Shown: positions 43,801 to 56,650, numbered from the stretch's first letter. The stretch: 64,000 nt of DNA from Phyllostachys edulis (GCA_036346405.1 CM070548.1:53164279-53228278), one strand, 5' to 3'. The notes: a model not told the origin generated them from the letters alone. A program made the numbers and translations.

Positions 43801-44977
43801 AAGCCTTTTCTTGGAATTTGTTGGATTTTAAAAAGAGGTTTTCCTTTTGTCCCTAAGAGTAATTTATTTGCAAAAATTTAAAAGCAAAAGTTAAGCTAAA
43901 AATATTTTTATTAAGTCTCAAATAATTCAAGGAATTTCTATGCATTTTTCTATAATTTTTGGGCTTTATTTACTATTTTCTAAAAATTCTTTTCTTTTTC
44001 TGGTATTTTATTTAATCAAAAACCTATTAAAATAAAAAATATTATTTTAAGCATTTTCTTGGATTTTGTTGGATTTTAACAAGAGGTTTTCCTTTTGTCC
44101 CTAAGAGTAATTTATTTGCAAAAATTTAAAAGCAAAAGTTAAGCTAAAAATATTTTTATTAAGTCCCAAATAATTCAAGGAATTTCTGTGCATTTTTCTA
44201 TAATTTTTGGACTTTATTTACTATTTTCTAAAAATGCTTTTCGTTTTCTTGTATTTTATTTAATGAAAAACCTATTTAAATCGTTGTGGACCGTCCGATC
44301 AAGATCGGACGGCCCCGTTTACGCGCCCCATCCTCGTCCGAACAGGTGAGCACAATCTAGCCATCAAGATTCGATCGGACGGTCCACAACAATTTGAACG
44401 TTCGGATTGTCCGGGGTGAGCACGATCTAGCCTTTAAAATTTGATCGGACGGTCCACAACGATTTAAACGTTCGAATGAGGATAGAAGCAGAAGGCCGTC
44501 CGATCTTGATCGAGACGGTCCACAACGATTTAAATAGGTTTTTGATTAAATAAAATACCAGAAAAAGAAAAGGTTTTTACAAAATAGTAAATAAAGTCCA
44601 AAAATTATAGAAAATACATAGAAATTCCTTGAATTATTTGGGACTTAATAAAAATATTTTTAGCTTAACTTTTACTTTTAAATTTTTGCAAATAAATTAC
44701 TCTTAGGGACAAAAGGAAAACCTCTTTTTAAAATCCAACAAAATCCAAGAAAAGGCTTAAAATAATATTTTTTATTTTAATCTCGAAGGTTTAAATAGGT
44801 TTTTGATTAAATAAAATACCAGAAAAAGAAAAGAATTTTTAGAAAATAGTAAATAAAGGCTGAAAATTATAGAAAAATGCACAGAAATTCCTTGAATTAT
44901 TTGGGACTTAATAGAAATATTTTCAGCTTAACTTTTGATTTTAATTTTTTGCAAATAAATTACTCTTAGGGACAAAA
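43801..44977. repeat. 1.2-kb foldback: paired tandem repeats in inverted orientation
   Basis: The left arm (43,801-44,314) has two tandem copies of a 248-bp AT-rich monomer (starting AAGCCTTTTCTTGG and AAGCATTTTCTTGG). The right arm (44,494-44,977) has two copies of the same monomer reversed, the outer one truncated. The innermost parts pair as well: GTGGACCGTC...GATCAAGATCGGACGGCC on the left and its complement on the right. The 179-bp loop holds further GATCGGACGGTCCACAAC copies. The composition and the GGACCGTCCGAT motif resemble gypsy LTR U3 sequence. Confidence 0.85.
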
Positions 44978-45175
44978 CCCTACCCACGGCGCAACCCGAA
45001 AACCCTAGCATCCCTACCCAGTCATCATTTGTCCTTACAAATCGCTCTACACTTAACCCTAGCCACAGTGCACCCCTAATCACTACCAATTTGTCTCTAA
45101 TTTCCTCAAATTCGCCCAACCATACAACCCTAACCTTGCGTAGTCCAACCCAAATCAGTGCCAAATGCAACAAAT
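44978..45175. other. CACTA-1 segment left of the solo LTR
   Basis: AACCCTA-rich on the plus strand; no gene recognised. CAAAT at 45,171-45,175 is the left flank duplication of the solo LTR. Confidence 0.4.
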
Positions 45176-48100
45176 TGTAACATCCTGAACTTTGGTTTGT
45201 GTTTCAAATGTATAAAAGTGTGAGAGTTCAAAAACTTTTCTTGAAATTCACAAGTTTGTACTTGGTTTCAAATTTTTGTTTCTAAAATTCAAACTTGTGA
45301 CTTGAAACCATGGTTCTAGTCTTTTTCAGAAAATTTGTGTATCAAAATCTCTGGAAGAAATTTTTTAAAATACTAGATTATTTTTCTCTAATTATTATAA
45401 TTTTTCTAAGCTATTTTGATCTCTTCAAAAATTCAAACTGAATCAGAAAGGCTGATTTGATAAAGATTTTATTTTAGCCAAATGGAAAACCAAAAGTGGT
45501 TGTTTGAATTTTCCTAAGCCCTAGATGAACTTGAGAGCACCCACAAAAATTTTCATAATTTTTAGAATTTTATTTCTATTTTAAACAGCCCGGTCAAACT
45601 TGTTTGTTTTCGGTCAAAATTAAATTCAACTCTAACCCTAGCGCGCCTAGTTCTCCAAACGCAAAATCGTGTGGACCGTCCGATTGAATCTCAACGGACT
45701 GGATCCATTGGGCCGTTCAGACTGCCCGAACACCCCTCTCATTGTGGATCATCCGATTTGATCTCAATGGTCCAGGTCATTGAAGCGCGTAAGCGTTTGA
45801 ATCGTCCGATTGAGCCCCAACGGACTGGATTGATTGGGCCGTTCAGACCGTCCAAACGCGCCTCTTCATATGAGCCGTTTGATTTAAATTAAACGGACTA
45901 GATCTATTGGGCCGTTCGGACCATTCGAACATCCATCTCAATCGGGACCGTCCATTTTTAATCAAAGTCATTTGGACCGTCCAATTGAACTTGACTCACC
46001 GCACCTTCTTTCTTTTGGGTCCCTGACGGGCGGGCCCTACTGGTCAGTACCGCCATCGTCTCCATCGCAGCTCAAGCTCGTGCGCTGGTGCTGTGCATGG
46101 CGGCCACGAAGCCCTTTCGCACCACGTAGTGCACGCGCGTCTGCGCGGGAGGCATCGCCAGCCATTACTTAACCTTTACAGCCTGTCATTTTTCTCTCTT
46201 TCGCTTTCTTTCACCGCAATTTCGCTTTCTTCTCCAAACTCGGTCCTCCACCACTGCCTCAAATTTCGCCGCCTCCGACATCCATCGGCGACGAGACTTG
46301 GGGGGTTTTGCTCCTAGAGCTTAGGCACACCTGAGGCGCGCCTCCTTGAAGCTTCTAGGCATTTGTGGCGCCTTATCCATGAAGGCCCCACCTTTGTCTC
46401 TGCCTTCGGCCGCCGCCAGCTTGCCGTCGTCCTCCTCGAGCACCCGAGACAGCATCACCAGCTTCACCAAGTCTTTGCACACCCATGCGTGCCTTCCTCA
46501 AGCTCGGAGACCCTCTCTTTTGCCAGATCCTCTACCTCGCTGTCGTCAAGCCGCCGACGCCGTTAAGGTTGAAGTCATTAGGGTTAAATGGTGTTTAGTA
46601 ATTTGTATGACAGGTGGGCCCCATCCAGGTTAAGTGTAATTAGAGATCTAATTGAAATCTTTTTGAAATCCCAGAGTCAATGACATGCGGGCCCTCGACT
46701 GGTTAAGTGTTTGCGCATATCTTTAAGATTACATTTTCAAAAGCTGGAAAACATATTCTAGAAGTACACCTTCGATGCCGCTTTTGGCCTGGCTAGGTCA
46801 AGCTGACCCAGTCAACGTCGCCTCAGGCCCCACTAGTTAGTGACCGTGGGTCGGCTCAGCCCATGTGTCAAAAGGATTAATTCCTTTTCGCATTTCCAAA
46901 TTGAATTATTCTTGCACTAATAATTCAATAAACTTCCAAAATTCATATCTATTTCATTATAACTCCAAATTGAGTGAATCCAATTTTGTCAAGTATGTAT
47001 GTATGCATGCTATGTTGTCAAGTATTTTATTAGTTGCGATAGATCACCTGTTTAGTTAATTTGAACTGTAGGCAAATTATCCATCTTTTACCACTAAGCC
47101 TAGGTTATACTCGCTGTGATTTAGGGCTCGATCGATGAGCTCTAGTCACTTTATACTGTAGTATTCGAGTTGTTGTCGCTTAGCCGCCATGCTTAGAACA
47201 GTAGCCTGGGGATCATCGCTTCGGCGATGGTCATTACAACATCACTTATATATTGAGTTAGGGTACTCATGTTTATATCTTATTTTGGAAAAACTAAAAC
47301 TGAAAATGAAAAGGATTTAGATTTGGGCACATGGTTGTTGGTGTGATTGTGGGGTGTGTGGTTGTGTGCCTAAATCAACAAGGACCGAACATCTCGTTCC
47401 ACTAAACCAAGCATTATTGCGTGCATCCACATGAGGGACATATGGGACCCCCCTTGACTTAGTACTTTGGCGGGTATTAGTTTCGAGTCGCGGGTGGGGT
47501 GTGTGTGTGTGTTGTTGAAAAAGAAATGTTCTCGAACCACTCCGAGGGGCATCGGCAGTTGCTACGGCTGGGCCGATGTCCTGACACAACATGTGGGTCC
47601 TCCGTGGGAGCCCCTTCTGCACACACAAGGGCGGTTCGCGGAGGGTTTCACCCATGTGGGCGACTCGTAGCTAATGCACAATATTGGAAACATCTCGTAG
47701 GACTTAGCTCTGCCGGCATACCTTCGGCTGTGGGAAGTCACTTCTAGGTTGTTATATATGCTTATTTTTGTTATTTGAATCTTAAAAACTGATTTGCTAA
47801 ACTTGTTTTCAATCTATTAACTATTGCAACTGAAATTCTATTTTATGCTAGAATGAACCATATGACCATCTCATTTGTTTAAACCTGCATGTAGCTATGT
47901 ATAGTTTTGTTAACGTAAGTCTTGCGAGTACAATTCTTTTGTACTCGACTGCATTGTTTATTTGCTGTAGAGGAGGTTGACCCCCAAGGGGTTGACGAGT
48001 GTGAGACCGACTACACTTTGGACGACTAGTTTGGACGTTTCCTGTCAGTTGCCTTGTTGGTAAGGGCAAACTGATCGGTGTTGTTTTAGCCATCTTATGG

Positions 48101-48305
48101 CAATGTTCCACTGCAAAACTCTCTTTTGTATGATGTATATGTTGTAAATTATGCCGACTTCAATAATGTATTATGTTGTGTATGGATGTTGATACTTAAA
48201 TTTTTGTACGGGGTATGTGTACTGCATTATGGGAAGTACATATACGCCGAGAGCGGAAAATTTTTATTTGTAATGCTGGAACCGGTTGAAAGGTTAAGTA
48301 TTACA
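45176..48305 (+). mobile_element. Solo LTR (gypsy) nested in CACTA-1
   Basis: It starts TGTAACATCCTGAAC and ends GGTTAAGTATTACA, with TGTAA/TTACA inverted ends. CAAAT precedes it, and CAAAT at 48,304-48,308 overlaps the terminal CA, as if two bases were lost at the joint. No PBS, polypurine tract or gag/pol motif is inside, and no second LTR copy is seen, so it is a solo LTR. A palindrome-rich U3 array (45,668-45,990) and a leader-like region near 46,150-46,600 are present. Confidence 0.75.
45668..45990. repeat. Tandem ~64-bp repeats in the LTR promoter region
   Basis: Four to five diverged units follow the pattern GGACCGTCCGATTGAATCTC, then AACGGACTGGAT, ATTGGGCCGTTCAGAC. Starts are near 45,671, 45,737, 45,797, 45,866 and 45,945. 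Confidence 0.75.
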
Positions 48306-48307
48306 AA

Positions 48308-48742
48308 TTAAATCGCTCGGCGGCTCTCACACAAATATAGCAAAAGGACCCAACAACTTACTCCGGATTGATTCCTCCGGCACTTGAAGAAGATCTTCCT
48401 CGGGTTGTTCTTCGTCTTCGAGGTGAGCTCCACCACCTTCTCGACTCCGCAAGTAGGGCAGTCCATGAGGGGAAACCTGCTATTCCCATGCCCCGGCAAC
48501 GGCACACGACTAGGGGTAGAGTGGCTTCGAGGACCTCCTCGGACATCACAATTTGGGCTCGGAAAAACTTCATGTATGGATTTCGAAGCGATCGGCGAGA
48601 GAGAGGAGCAACGAGAGAGAAGCACAAATACGACGAAGAAGAAGGGGAAGGGCACTTGAGGAGCAGCCAGGGTCGGGACCGACCGCGACCGGACCAAAGA
48701 AACGACCGAAGGGGCATATCTGACATTTCGCGTGTGGGCCAA
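48308..48742 (-). pseudogene. Captured GRF-type zinc-finger gene fragment
   Basis: The 144-codon frame reads MDCPTCGVEKVVELTSKTK, then NNPRKIFFKCRRNQ and SGVSCW. This matches the start of a GRF zinc finger (CxxC, NPxR.FF.C), a module in plant proteins that bind single-stranded nucleic acid. The upstream part (MAHTRNVRYAPSVVSL and a Pro/Phe/Val-rich stretch) looks like translated leader. The frame runs into the solo LTR flank at 48,306 and stops, so the rest of the finger and gene is missing or displaced. It lies on the strand opposite to the transposase genes, as captured cargo does. Confidence 0.55.
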
Positions 48743-48886
48743 CTAATTCCCCGAGTGTTTGTCCGTTACATACACTTGGGAGCGAATAATTTAGTAGCAC
48801 GCCATTTTTCCCCCACCGCGCGCCTGTTTTTTTGCTGCCGCCACGAAATCGCCAAGTCCTAAGACTCCTAACCCCCCGTACAACAA
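48740..48886. repeat. CACTA-1 leader segment, copy 2
   Basis: 147 bp nearly identical to 43,645-43,790. It lies just upstream of the GC-rich leader of the transposase gene and is probably the original copy. Confidence 0.9.
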
Positions 48887-48987
48887 ATCCCCAATCGCCG
48901 CTCCCCTCTCCTCCCCAACCTCCGCGACCGGCGCCGCCACCCCACCCTCCTCTTCCTCCACCGCCTTCGCCGCCTCCACCGCCTCTA

Positions 48988-49183
48988 CCGCCGCTGTCTC
49001 CCCCTCCTCCACCACCTCTGTAGCCGTCTCACGCACTGAAATCGGCGCCGCCTCCTCGTCTTCCTCTTCCACTGCCTCCGCCGCCTTCCCTCAACGCTCC
49101 ACTGCCTCCGCCGCTGTCTCCCCCTCCTCCACCGCCTCTGCAGCCGCTTCACGCACTGAAATCAGCGCCGCCTCCTCGTCTGC
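48988..49183. repeat. ~76-bp direct repeat, two copies 119 bp apart
   Basis: A block beginning CGCCGCTGTCTCCCCCTCC and containing TCACGCACTGAAATC plus GCCGCCTCCTCGTCT occurs at 48,988-49,063 and 49,107-49,180. It lies in GC-rich leader sequence; the encoded peptides are low complexity. A CT microsatellite follows at about 49,243-49,270. Confidence 0.8.
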
Positions 49184-49270
49184 CGCCGCCGCACCCGACG
49201 CCTTCCCCTCGTCTCCTCCTCGTTTGCCCAATCTACTATTAAGGTCCTCTCTCTCTCTCTCTCTCTCCCT

Positions 49271-50346
49271 CCCCCCTCCTCTCTCTCTTAATGAGCATGG
49301 GCCAGCCATTCAGAGCAATCTTGCATTGAAGCATGCATGCTGAAATGGACAGGCATGGAATCATTATGGGTGTGAGAGAAGGTGAGATAGGTAGGGTCGG
49401 AATGGTGGTATTTTAGTAAGTTTTGCTTGTTCTTTTGCATCAAAGAGGAAGGAGAAGCTAGGGATAGAATAACGCCCATCACCAAGCTGGTCTCCCCATT
49501 TGGGAAGGTATATATCACTACATATCCTCTTCAGGACTATAAGTTTCACCATATTAGTACAGACTAGTCTCTAGCTATAATTCTCATCAATGAAAGAGTT
49601 ATTGTTAGCATTAGACTTATATCATATTTAATTTGAAGAAGAATACAAACAATATGTTAGTCTGGTGAAGTTATTTATGATAGAATAACAACCTGATTCA
49701 AACAGCTACTAGATGTTTTCTGGTCAATCAATAGATGATCAATCTAAGAGAAACAACCAGTCGATCAGATAGACAAAGGATAGGACAATATTAATAAGAC
49801 ATTATATGATCCCATAATGTACAATCAAGTAGTGCCTTTTTAGCCTCCTCATATCAATTGTTAATTATCCAGAGAATGATTAGACCTTGTACCTAATATC
49901 GAAATAGAGCCAGCATATATTCTTGCATTGACATGTTTCTTTTCTTTCAAGAATATATATGTTACATACATATATACTTAGTTAACTTTACTTCAAGCAT
50001 TGACCGAACCATAAATCCAGCTACTTGTTATTGACCTCTTCTTTTCCTTGCATGTCTGTGTAGTGTTTTAAGTACTCAGATTTGGTCATCATGAAGAAAA
50101 GTTGAGATCTTTGGGGCAGGATCCTGGCCTCTGATTGAACCTCTTCTTCTCAAGTGTGATTGTGTTCTTGATGTTTCTTGCTTATGTAGAATCTGTTGAT
50201 CATTTATATTGTCTTCATGTCAATCTGTTATAGTGTACATATATAGGGCATGTATCCTATAGCAGCTTCTAGTTAGCTCTGTAGTTGTAATGTTTGACAT
50301 AAATAACAAGTCGGATTAAAATACGCATTATATTTTGCATACTAGG
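49271..50346. other. CACTA-1 leader/intron before the transposase gene
   Basis: No gene recognised. AT-rich sequence following the GC-rich leader is consistent with a long 5' intron of the transposase gene. Confidence 0.4.
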
Positions 50347-53300
50347 ATGGCCGAGGATCGTAGTTCGATGTACACTGGGCGTAGAGAGATGGGTGACTGT
50401 AGCCAAGAATGGATCGAAAAGATGACTAATTTTGTGGATCGAGCATTTGCTAGGAGTAATGGACGGGGTGTGTTGTGCCCTTGTTCTCGTTGTTCGAATA
50501 GACGGCCACAATTGAGGGCAATAATGACCGCACACTTGTGCAATTATGGATTTAGGCCAGGCTATACCGTGTGGGTCTATCACGGCGAGTCACAACATAG
50601 CAGATCAGATGTACTAAGGGAAGAAACGGACGATGGTGGCCACAATGAGAGTAGGATAGAAGACATGCTAGATGATGTGCGTGATGCATATATGCCACCT
50701 GTAGAGGAAGAACCGGAGCCTGCAACAAGGGCTTTCTTTGATATGTTGTCCGCAGCGAGTCAGCCACTTCATGGGCAAACACAGGTGTCCCAACTAGATG
50801 CCATCACATGACTACTTGCTGTCAAGTCCCAGTTCAGCACAAGCATTGCTTGCATTGATGCATTCTTAAGCGTGTTTAGCACCCTTCTCCCAGATGGTCA
50901 CAAACTGCCCGCTAACTTGTATGAGGCCAAGAAATTGATAAGCACACTAAATATGCTATATGAGAAGATAGATGTTTGTCCAAATCATTGCATACTATTT
51001 AGGAATGAGAATGTGGACAAAGATCACTGTGATAAGTGTGGTGAGTCTAGGTGTGTTGAGGTTGACTCCGGTGATTGTCAGAAGAGGCAACTTCCTATTG
51101 GCAGAAAAATACTTCGCTATCTACCATTTGTGACACGAATCCAACGGTTATACATGTCTGAGGTTTCTGCCAAACAAATGATATGGCACAAGTATGGTCG
51201 TCGGTACCATGATGACAAGATGGTCCACCCATCTGATGGTGAAGCATGGAAGCAATTTGACCGAGACTATGTAGAGTTTGCCGCAGAGCCTCGGAACGTT
51301 CGAATTGCAATTGCAACTAATGGGTTTAACCCATTTGGTATGAAATTGCGCCATACAAGCTGATATTTGTGTTTGTCATTCCCTTAACCTCCCACGGCGT
51401 TTGCATGCGTAAGCGAGAACATATTCCTTTCCTTGATAATCCCTGGTCCTGAATACCTAGGGAAGAATATGAGTGTATTTATGGAACCGGTGATGGATAA
51501 ATTGTTACATGCTTGGGAACAAGGCATAGTAACATATGATCGGGCATTGAAACAGAACTTCACCATGTGAGTCGTGTACCACACATCCATGCATGACTTC
51601 CCAGCGTACGGGATATTCTGTGGGTGGTGTGTACAAGGGAAGATGCCATGCCCAATCTGTAGGGAGACGTTGCGTGGTTGTTGGCTAAAGTATGGTCGCA
51701 AACACTCCTTCTTCGATTGTCATCGTCAATTCCTTCCAATTGACCACGAATTTAGAAGTGGCACAAATGGATTTAGGGCCAATATTGCTGTTTGTAGTGG
51801 ACCACCACATCGTCTAGCAGGTGAGGAGGTTCGTGCATGGCTAGATGCTCTTAAGCCTCTTGATGATGGTGATGGGTTCGAGAATATGGCAAGGAGCACA
51901 ATTGGACTCACATTCTAAGCTTGTGGCGGCTACCATACTTCCGTAAGCTCATTCTTTTCCATAACATAGATGTAATGCATAATGAGAAGAATGTTGCAGA
52001 GGCCATATTTAGCACATTCTTTGACATTCTAGACAAGACAAAGGACAATGTCAAGGCTCGCCTTGATCAAGAGGAGCTTTGCAACAGGCCCTCTCTAAAT
52101 ATGATCCACAAGCCAGCTACTGGGAAGTGGGAGAAGCCAAGAGCTAGTTATTGCCTAACTAGGGTTCAAAGGAAGGAGATTTTGGAATGGTTTCAGACCC
52201 TAAAGTTTCCTGATGGGTATGCAGCAAATCTAAGGAGAGGAGTGAATTTAGCTACCATACGCATCAATGGCCTAAAGAGCCATGACTATCACATATTCAT
52301 GGAACACCTATGATGATTCGTGGCTACGTCCCCGAGTGTGTTTGGCAAGTGATGGTGGAGTTGAGCTTCTTTTATCGACAGCTATGTGCGAAAGAGATAG
52401 ATCCCATGGTGATGTCAACTATAGAGCGTGAAGTTCTTGTGTTGCTTTGCAAGTTGGAAAAGATCTTTCCACCTGGCTTCTTCAATCCAATGCAACATTT
52501 GATTCTCTATCTCCCCTATGAAGCTAGGATGGGAGGACCAGTGCAAAACCGGTGGATGTATCCAATTGAGAGGGAACAAAAGGAACTACGAGACAAAACA
52601 AAAAAAATCAATCGTGTGTTGAAGCATCCATAGCGGAGGCATACATACTTGAGGAAATTTCCTATTTCACATCAATATACTTTGCTGACAATGTTCGCAC
52701 GGTGCACAATCGAACCTCATGATATAATATTGGCATCCCTCAAAATGATTGCCAACTTAGCCTCTTCACCGGAAGAGGTGACACTTCAAGCAGTGATACT
52801 CCTAAAGTTTTATCGCGGGATGAGTGGTTGACTGCTATTTTTTATGTCTTTACCAACCTCTCCGAAGTGGATGATTACACTAGGTATGTAACAATTATTT
52901 TTTCCCAAGAATTGATGCATGAGTGTTTTAATCTACTTGTCTTGTTGCCTATAGGGAATTTGTTAGGAGTGAGTGGAAGCAACGTCGAGATCCATCCAAA
53001 AAATGAATTGAGACCCTTCTTAGGAAGGGTGCTATGAATTGCAAACTGAATTTCCCGACTTGGTTCTATCAGAAAGTAACTTCCCTATTAGCTAGTTCCC
53101 CCTGCATATAATATTTACTAAGTAAAGAGGAACTAATATATGAAACTTATTCTATTTATGTCGTAGAGTTTGAAGGACAAGTCTATGAGCAGCGAATTGA
53201 GGCAAGTTGCTCAAGGATGCCACACTCGGGTGCTGTCCTATAGTACCTATGATGTGAATGGGTACCGCTTCCGAACATTGGCACATGAGAGGGAACGGCC

Positions 53301-53792
53301 TAATGCAATAACAATTAATAGTGGATTAGTGACTATGGGGCAGGATGGGAGCAATACAACTGTTGAATACCATGGAGTAATTGAAGAAATAATTGAACTA
53401 TATTTCTATGGTAGCAAACCTCTCAAAATTATGTTATTCAGCAAGCCACCCAAGTATATTACATCATGTACCCATGCAAACCTATGCGTAGTCTAGTGGA
53501 TTGGTGGGTAGTACATAAGGTGCAATCATATGGTAAACTACCTATCCCTAGTGAGCAGGACTACAACATCGAGACCAACAATAGTGTTGACATATTCTTT
53601 CAAGAAGATGGGCTGCCAGGTACTTTTCAGATAATAATTGGGGAAGAGGACGATCACATAGATAAGATTCAAATCGATGCCGAGGAGGTTGTCAATGAAG
53701 AGGACTTGGAACTACTTAATCGCTTAGACATTGACGGCACTAAAGGGGATGAGGTTGAGTCAACACCTCATGATAGTGACGATGACTTTTAG
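50347..53792 (+). pseudogene. CACTA-1 TNP2-like transposase
   Basis: The probable start is M at 50,347 (MAEDRSSMYTGRREMGDCSQ). Domains in order: transposase-associated domain (CPCSRCSNRRPQLRAIMTAH, YHGESQHS); Transposase_21 (LPDGHKLPANLYEAKKLIST, CPNHCILFRNENVDKDHCDK, ATNGFNPFGMK, PCPICRETLRGCWLKYGRKH, FHNIDVMHNEKNVAEAIFST); DUF4218 (GLKSHDYHIFMEHL, SFFYRQLCAKEIDPM, GPVQNRWMYPIER); and DUF4216 (VEYHGVIEEIIELYFYG, KPPKYI). An acidic C-terminus ends at 53,792. Frame breaks at about 50,812, 51,362, 51,918 and 52,312 and further stops disable it. It would catalyse cut-and-paste transposition. Confidence 0.88.
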
Positions 53793-53984
53793 AGGGCCCA
53801 TCTGCAGAGGATCCCATTGTAGACGACTACTTCTAAGCTTGATCTTCTTGTACGTCTTCCATCTATTTGCTGCATGTTTTTAATTTTTTGTATGAGCTTA
53901 CTTGATTACGCTATATTACGTCTTTCTATGAGCTTACTTCATTGCGCTATATTAATTGATTTACTTAATTTTATTTCATTTCAG
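53793..53984. other. Spacer between the two CACTA-1 genes
   Basis: AT-rich, no gene seen. Confidence 0.4.
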
Positions 53985-56650
53985 GACACCAAAAAATTAG
54001 TGGCGACAAAGAGGCAACATACTCTAGTCAAGGCAGACGTCTGTCTTCCAAAGTGGCAGCACCATGTCATGGAGGCAGAGGGGCGGCCGCGTCCTCTCTA
54101 GAAGGCAGAGGGGCGGCCGCGGCCCCTCGAGGACGTAGAGGGGTAGCCATAGTCCCCAGAGGAGGCAGCGTGGGGTCTACCTCTAGTAGATCAGGCTCCT
54201 ATACTCCACAGTCTCCTCGCGTGCTAATCATGTGGATGATGAGTATCATCCTAGTGAGGAAGAGGGTGAGGAGGATGAGTACCCTAAGGCAGAGGGCTCT
54301 ACTACAACACAAGATTTTTGGTTGCGAGGACCTGCGAACCTGCCACCACAACCAACCCGAGAGGAGGACAAGACTATCATTGTTCCTGTTGGTGACACTA
54401 AGTAACTGTTAGCACTTTCACTAATTTAGCCCACATGCTTGCAGACCTCAAAAAAATAATGTGCAGGCAATGGCGAGAAGAAGGCGGGGGTGAGAAATGT
54501 AGACTTCTGAACGACATAATTGGCGTGTTGATTCGATGGCACTTCCTTGGCTTGGTCACCTACAAAGGAAGGCGGGAGCCTGCATGGACATGGTGCCACT
54601 ACAGGGTTGCTGAAGATATCGCCGTTGAAGGAGAAATACAATTTGACAATTGTTTGTAGCGGGTGGAGGAAATTTTTTGGGTAAGTGACTGAATATTTGC
54701 CGTGATATATTTTTGAAACTGCTGGTTTGTATGCATTATGCTATTAAGAATATAATTGTCATTCTTTGCAGTTAGGCTGTTGTACCATTTTCTATGACAT
54801 AGATAGTAGGGTTGTTGTATGTCTTCTTGGTGTATAGCAAGAGTTCTTCTATTCCTTTTGGATAGATGTAGAGCCAAGAAGAACTAGCTTGGATACAAAT
54901 GTATATCTGTGTTATTTTTTGGCATGCTTTTGGAATCTCTTTCTATGCTAAATTAACTATAAAATGGGTCTTTAATTATCTACCCGCTTTCTACTATCAA
55001 ACATGTAGCAAGATGATCTCACTTTGAGCAAGTCATACCTTTGGACCAATATTTGTTCCATTTCTTTCCACAGTTGTTGCATGTAGAGAAAACTATTAGT
55101 TCACCCAAGTTATTCAAATATAGAACACAAATCAGATAGCTTAAACAATTTATGCTATGACAGAACTTGTAATGTATATGTTGTTTATTGGAGCCACTCA
55201 CTCTTTGCAACCACTTCATAGAACATGCCATTTATTATGTCAGTAATTAAGAAACATCAATTTCTGTGTCCTATAAACATTTAAGACTGCAAAATCAATT
55301 TTTGGAATACATGATGGAGTACAAACACCCCAGATTCAAAATCAAACATTAAGCATAGACCATTTTTGGAATTGTAAGTTTGATCAAACTAGCTTGCTAC
55401 TCCTAATACTGCCACTGCCACTAAGTGTAGCTATATATATGTGTATATAGCTTACTCACCTCTCTAAAGATAGAATAAGGCTAGTACATGTTTGCATGCT
55501 TTCATCAGCGAAGTTGTTGTTACCATTTCCATGATATTAACTTTAGTACTAATAAAGATCTGATTAAGAAGATGGGTATTTCGCAGTTTCAAAACTGAAA
55601 CTTTCATTTATTTTACTACATTGGCATGCACAAAGGTGTATTATCATTTATTTGTTTCCAATATATGCGATTGTAGTGGTGGTTTAGATAAATTTGAGGG
55701 ACGGGAAGTCGATTCTAGGAGAGTGGTGTGTAATTATGTTAAGAAGTCGATCCCACAGATGATCTCTGGCACGCATCAAGCGGTGATCTATTACCACACA
55801 CAAGTCCTTGGAAAGGAAATTCATACGGTACGAGGCTTGCCAAACACATATCACTTTGGAGGAGTACATGCAGGTAACCAATTGTACAAACGATGTCCTT
55901 CATTACAATCAATTCTAGTTTATTCATATTTAACACTTGGTTAATTTAGGCAATACCTTGGTGGGCCCACAAGTGTGAAGATGCATGGCAGCAGATTGCC
56001 CAAAAGAGGTGGTGCAACGAACAATGGTTACAGGCCTCTTGTGCTGCTAGGGAGCGGAGATTGTTGATGGGCGGGGCAGCACATCGTCAAGGCAGCTCCT
56101 CCATGGCTCGTTACAAGAAGCACTTGGTAGGTCAGCATGTTCATATTGATTGTACGTCGCATATACATATTTATTTACCTTTGTGGTTTTTTTTTGGTGC
56201 AGAAAAAGAAGAAGTAGAGGTCTGTCTCCGATGTAGAGGCATATGTAGACGCTAGGAGGGGTGATCAGGAGGGCACCTTGTGCAGCCAGCACGCAACAGA
56301 TAATTTGGTACAATTTCTGCTGATTTTGCCCCTGATGATTTTCGCTCCCTGATGATTTTGTCCAATAGGCTGCATATACTGAGGCTACTAAGGAGATTCA
56401 TGGCTCAGACTTCGATGTAATGAATTCACCACTGGATGCGACTGCTGTGTACAAGGCTAGAAAGGGGAAGAAACATGGTCGTTTCTTCATGGGTACTAGC
56501 TACATTAACACACCGACAACCCTCTCGGAGGTCCGAACCACGAGTACTACATCAATGGATGAAGTACACCCTCAAAGGCGACCGCGACCATCAGATGAGA
56601 GGTTTTCTCAGCTTGAGGTGAGGCTGCAAGAAGAAATCGAGGATAGGTAG
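53985..56650 (+). pseudogene. CACTA-1 second gene, Transposase_24-like
   Basis: Exons are recognisable from translated blocks. About 54,000-54,200 is an Arg/Gly/Pro-rich N-terminus with two copies of a unit encoding AEGRPRPL. 54,435-54,660 reads GEKCRLLNDIIGVLIRWHFL and the RREPAWTWCHY block. 55,690-55,945 includes GREVDSRRVVCNYVKKSIPQ. 55,950-56,130 has WAHKCEDAWQQIAQKRWC, then RERRLLMGGAAHRQGSSSMA, the core Transposase_24 signature. 56,380-56,650 has TEATKEIHGSDFDV and MGTSYINTPTTLSE, ending in a Glu-rich helix. Many En/Spm-type elements have such a gene next to TNP2. Stops and missing pieces are frequent, so it is a pseudogene. Exon borders are approximate. Confidence 0.65.
54660..55620. 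other. AT-rich intron-like stretch of the second CACTA-1 gene
   Basis: No coding blocks recognised; probably intron. Confidence 0.4.

Noticed and set aside
46093..46633. Open frames near a leader-like region
   Set aside because: Inside the solo LTR; they match the position of the LTR leader, with no recognisable domain.
49271..50346. Host gene between the CACTA-1 leader and transposase
   Set aside because: No open frame with a domain; position and composition fit a 5' intron.
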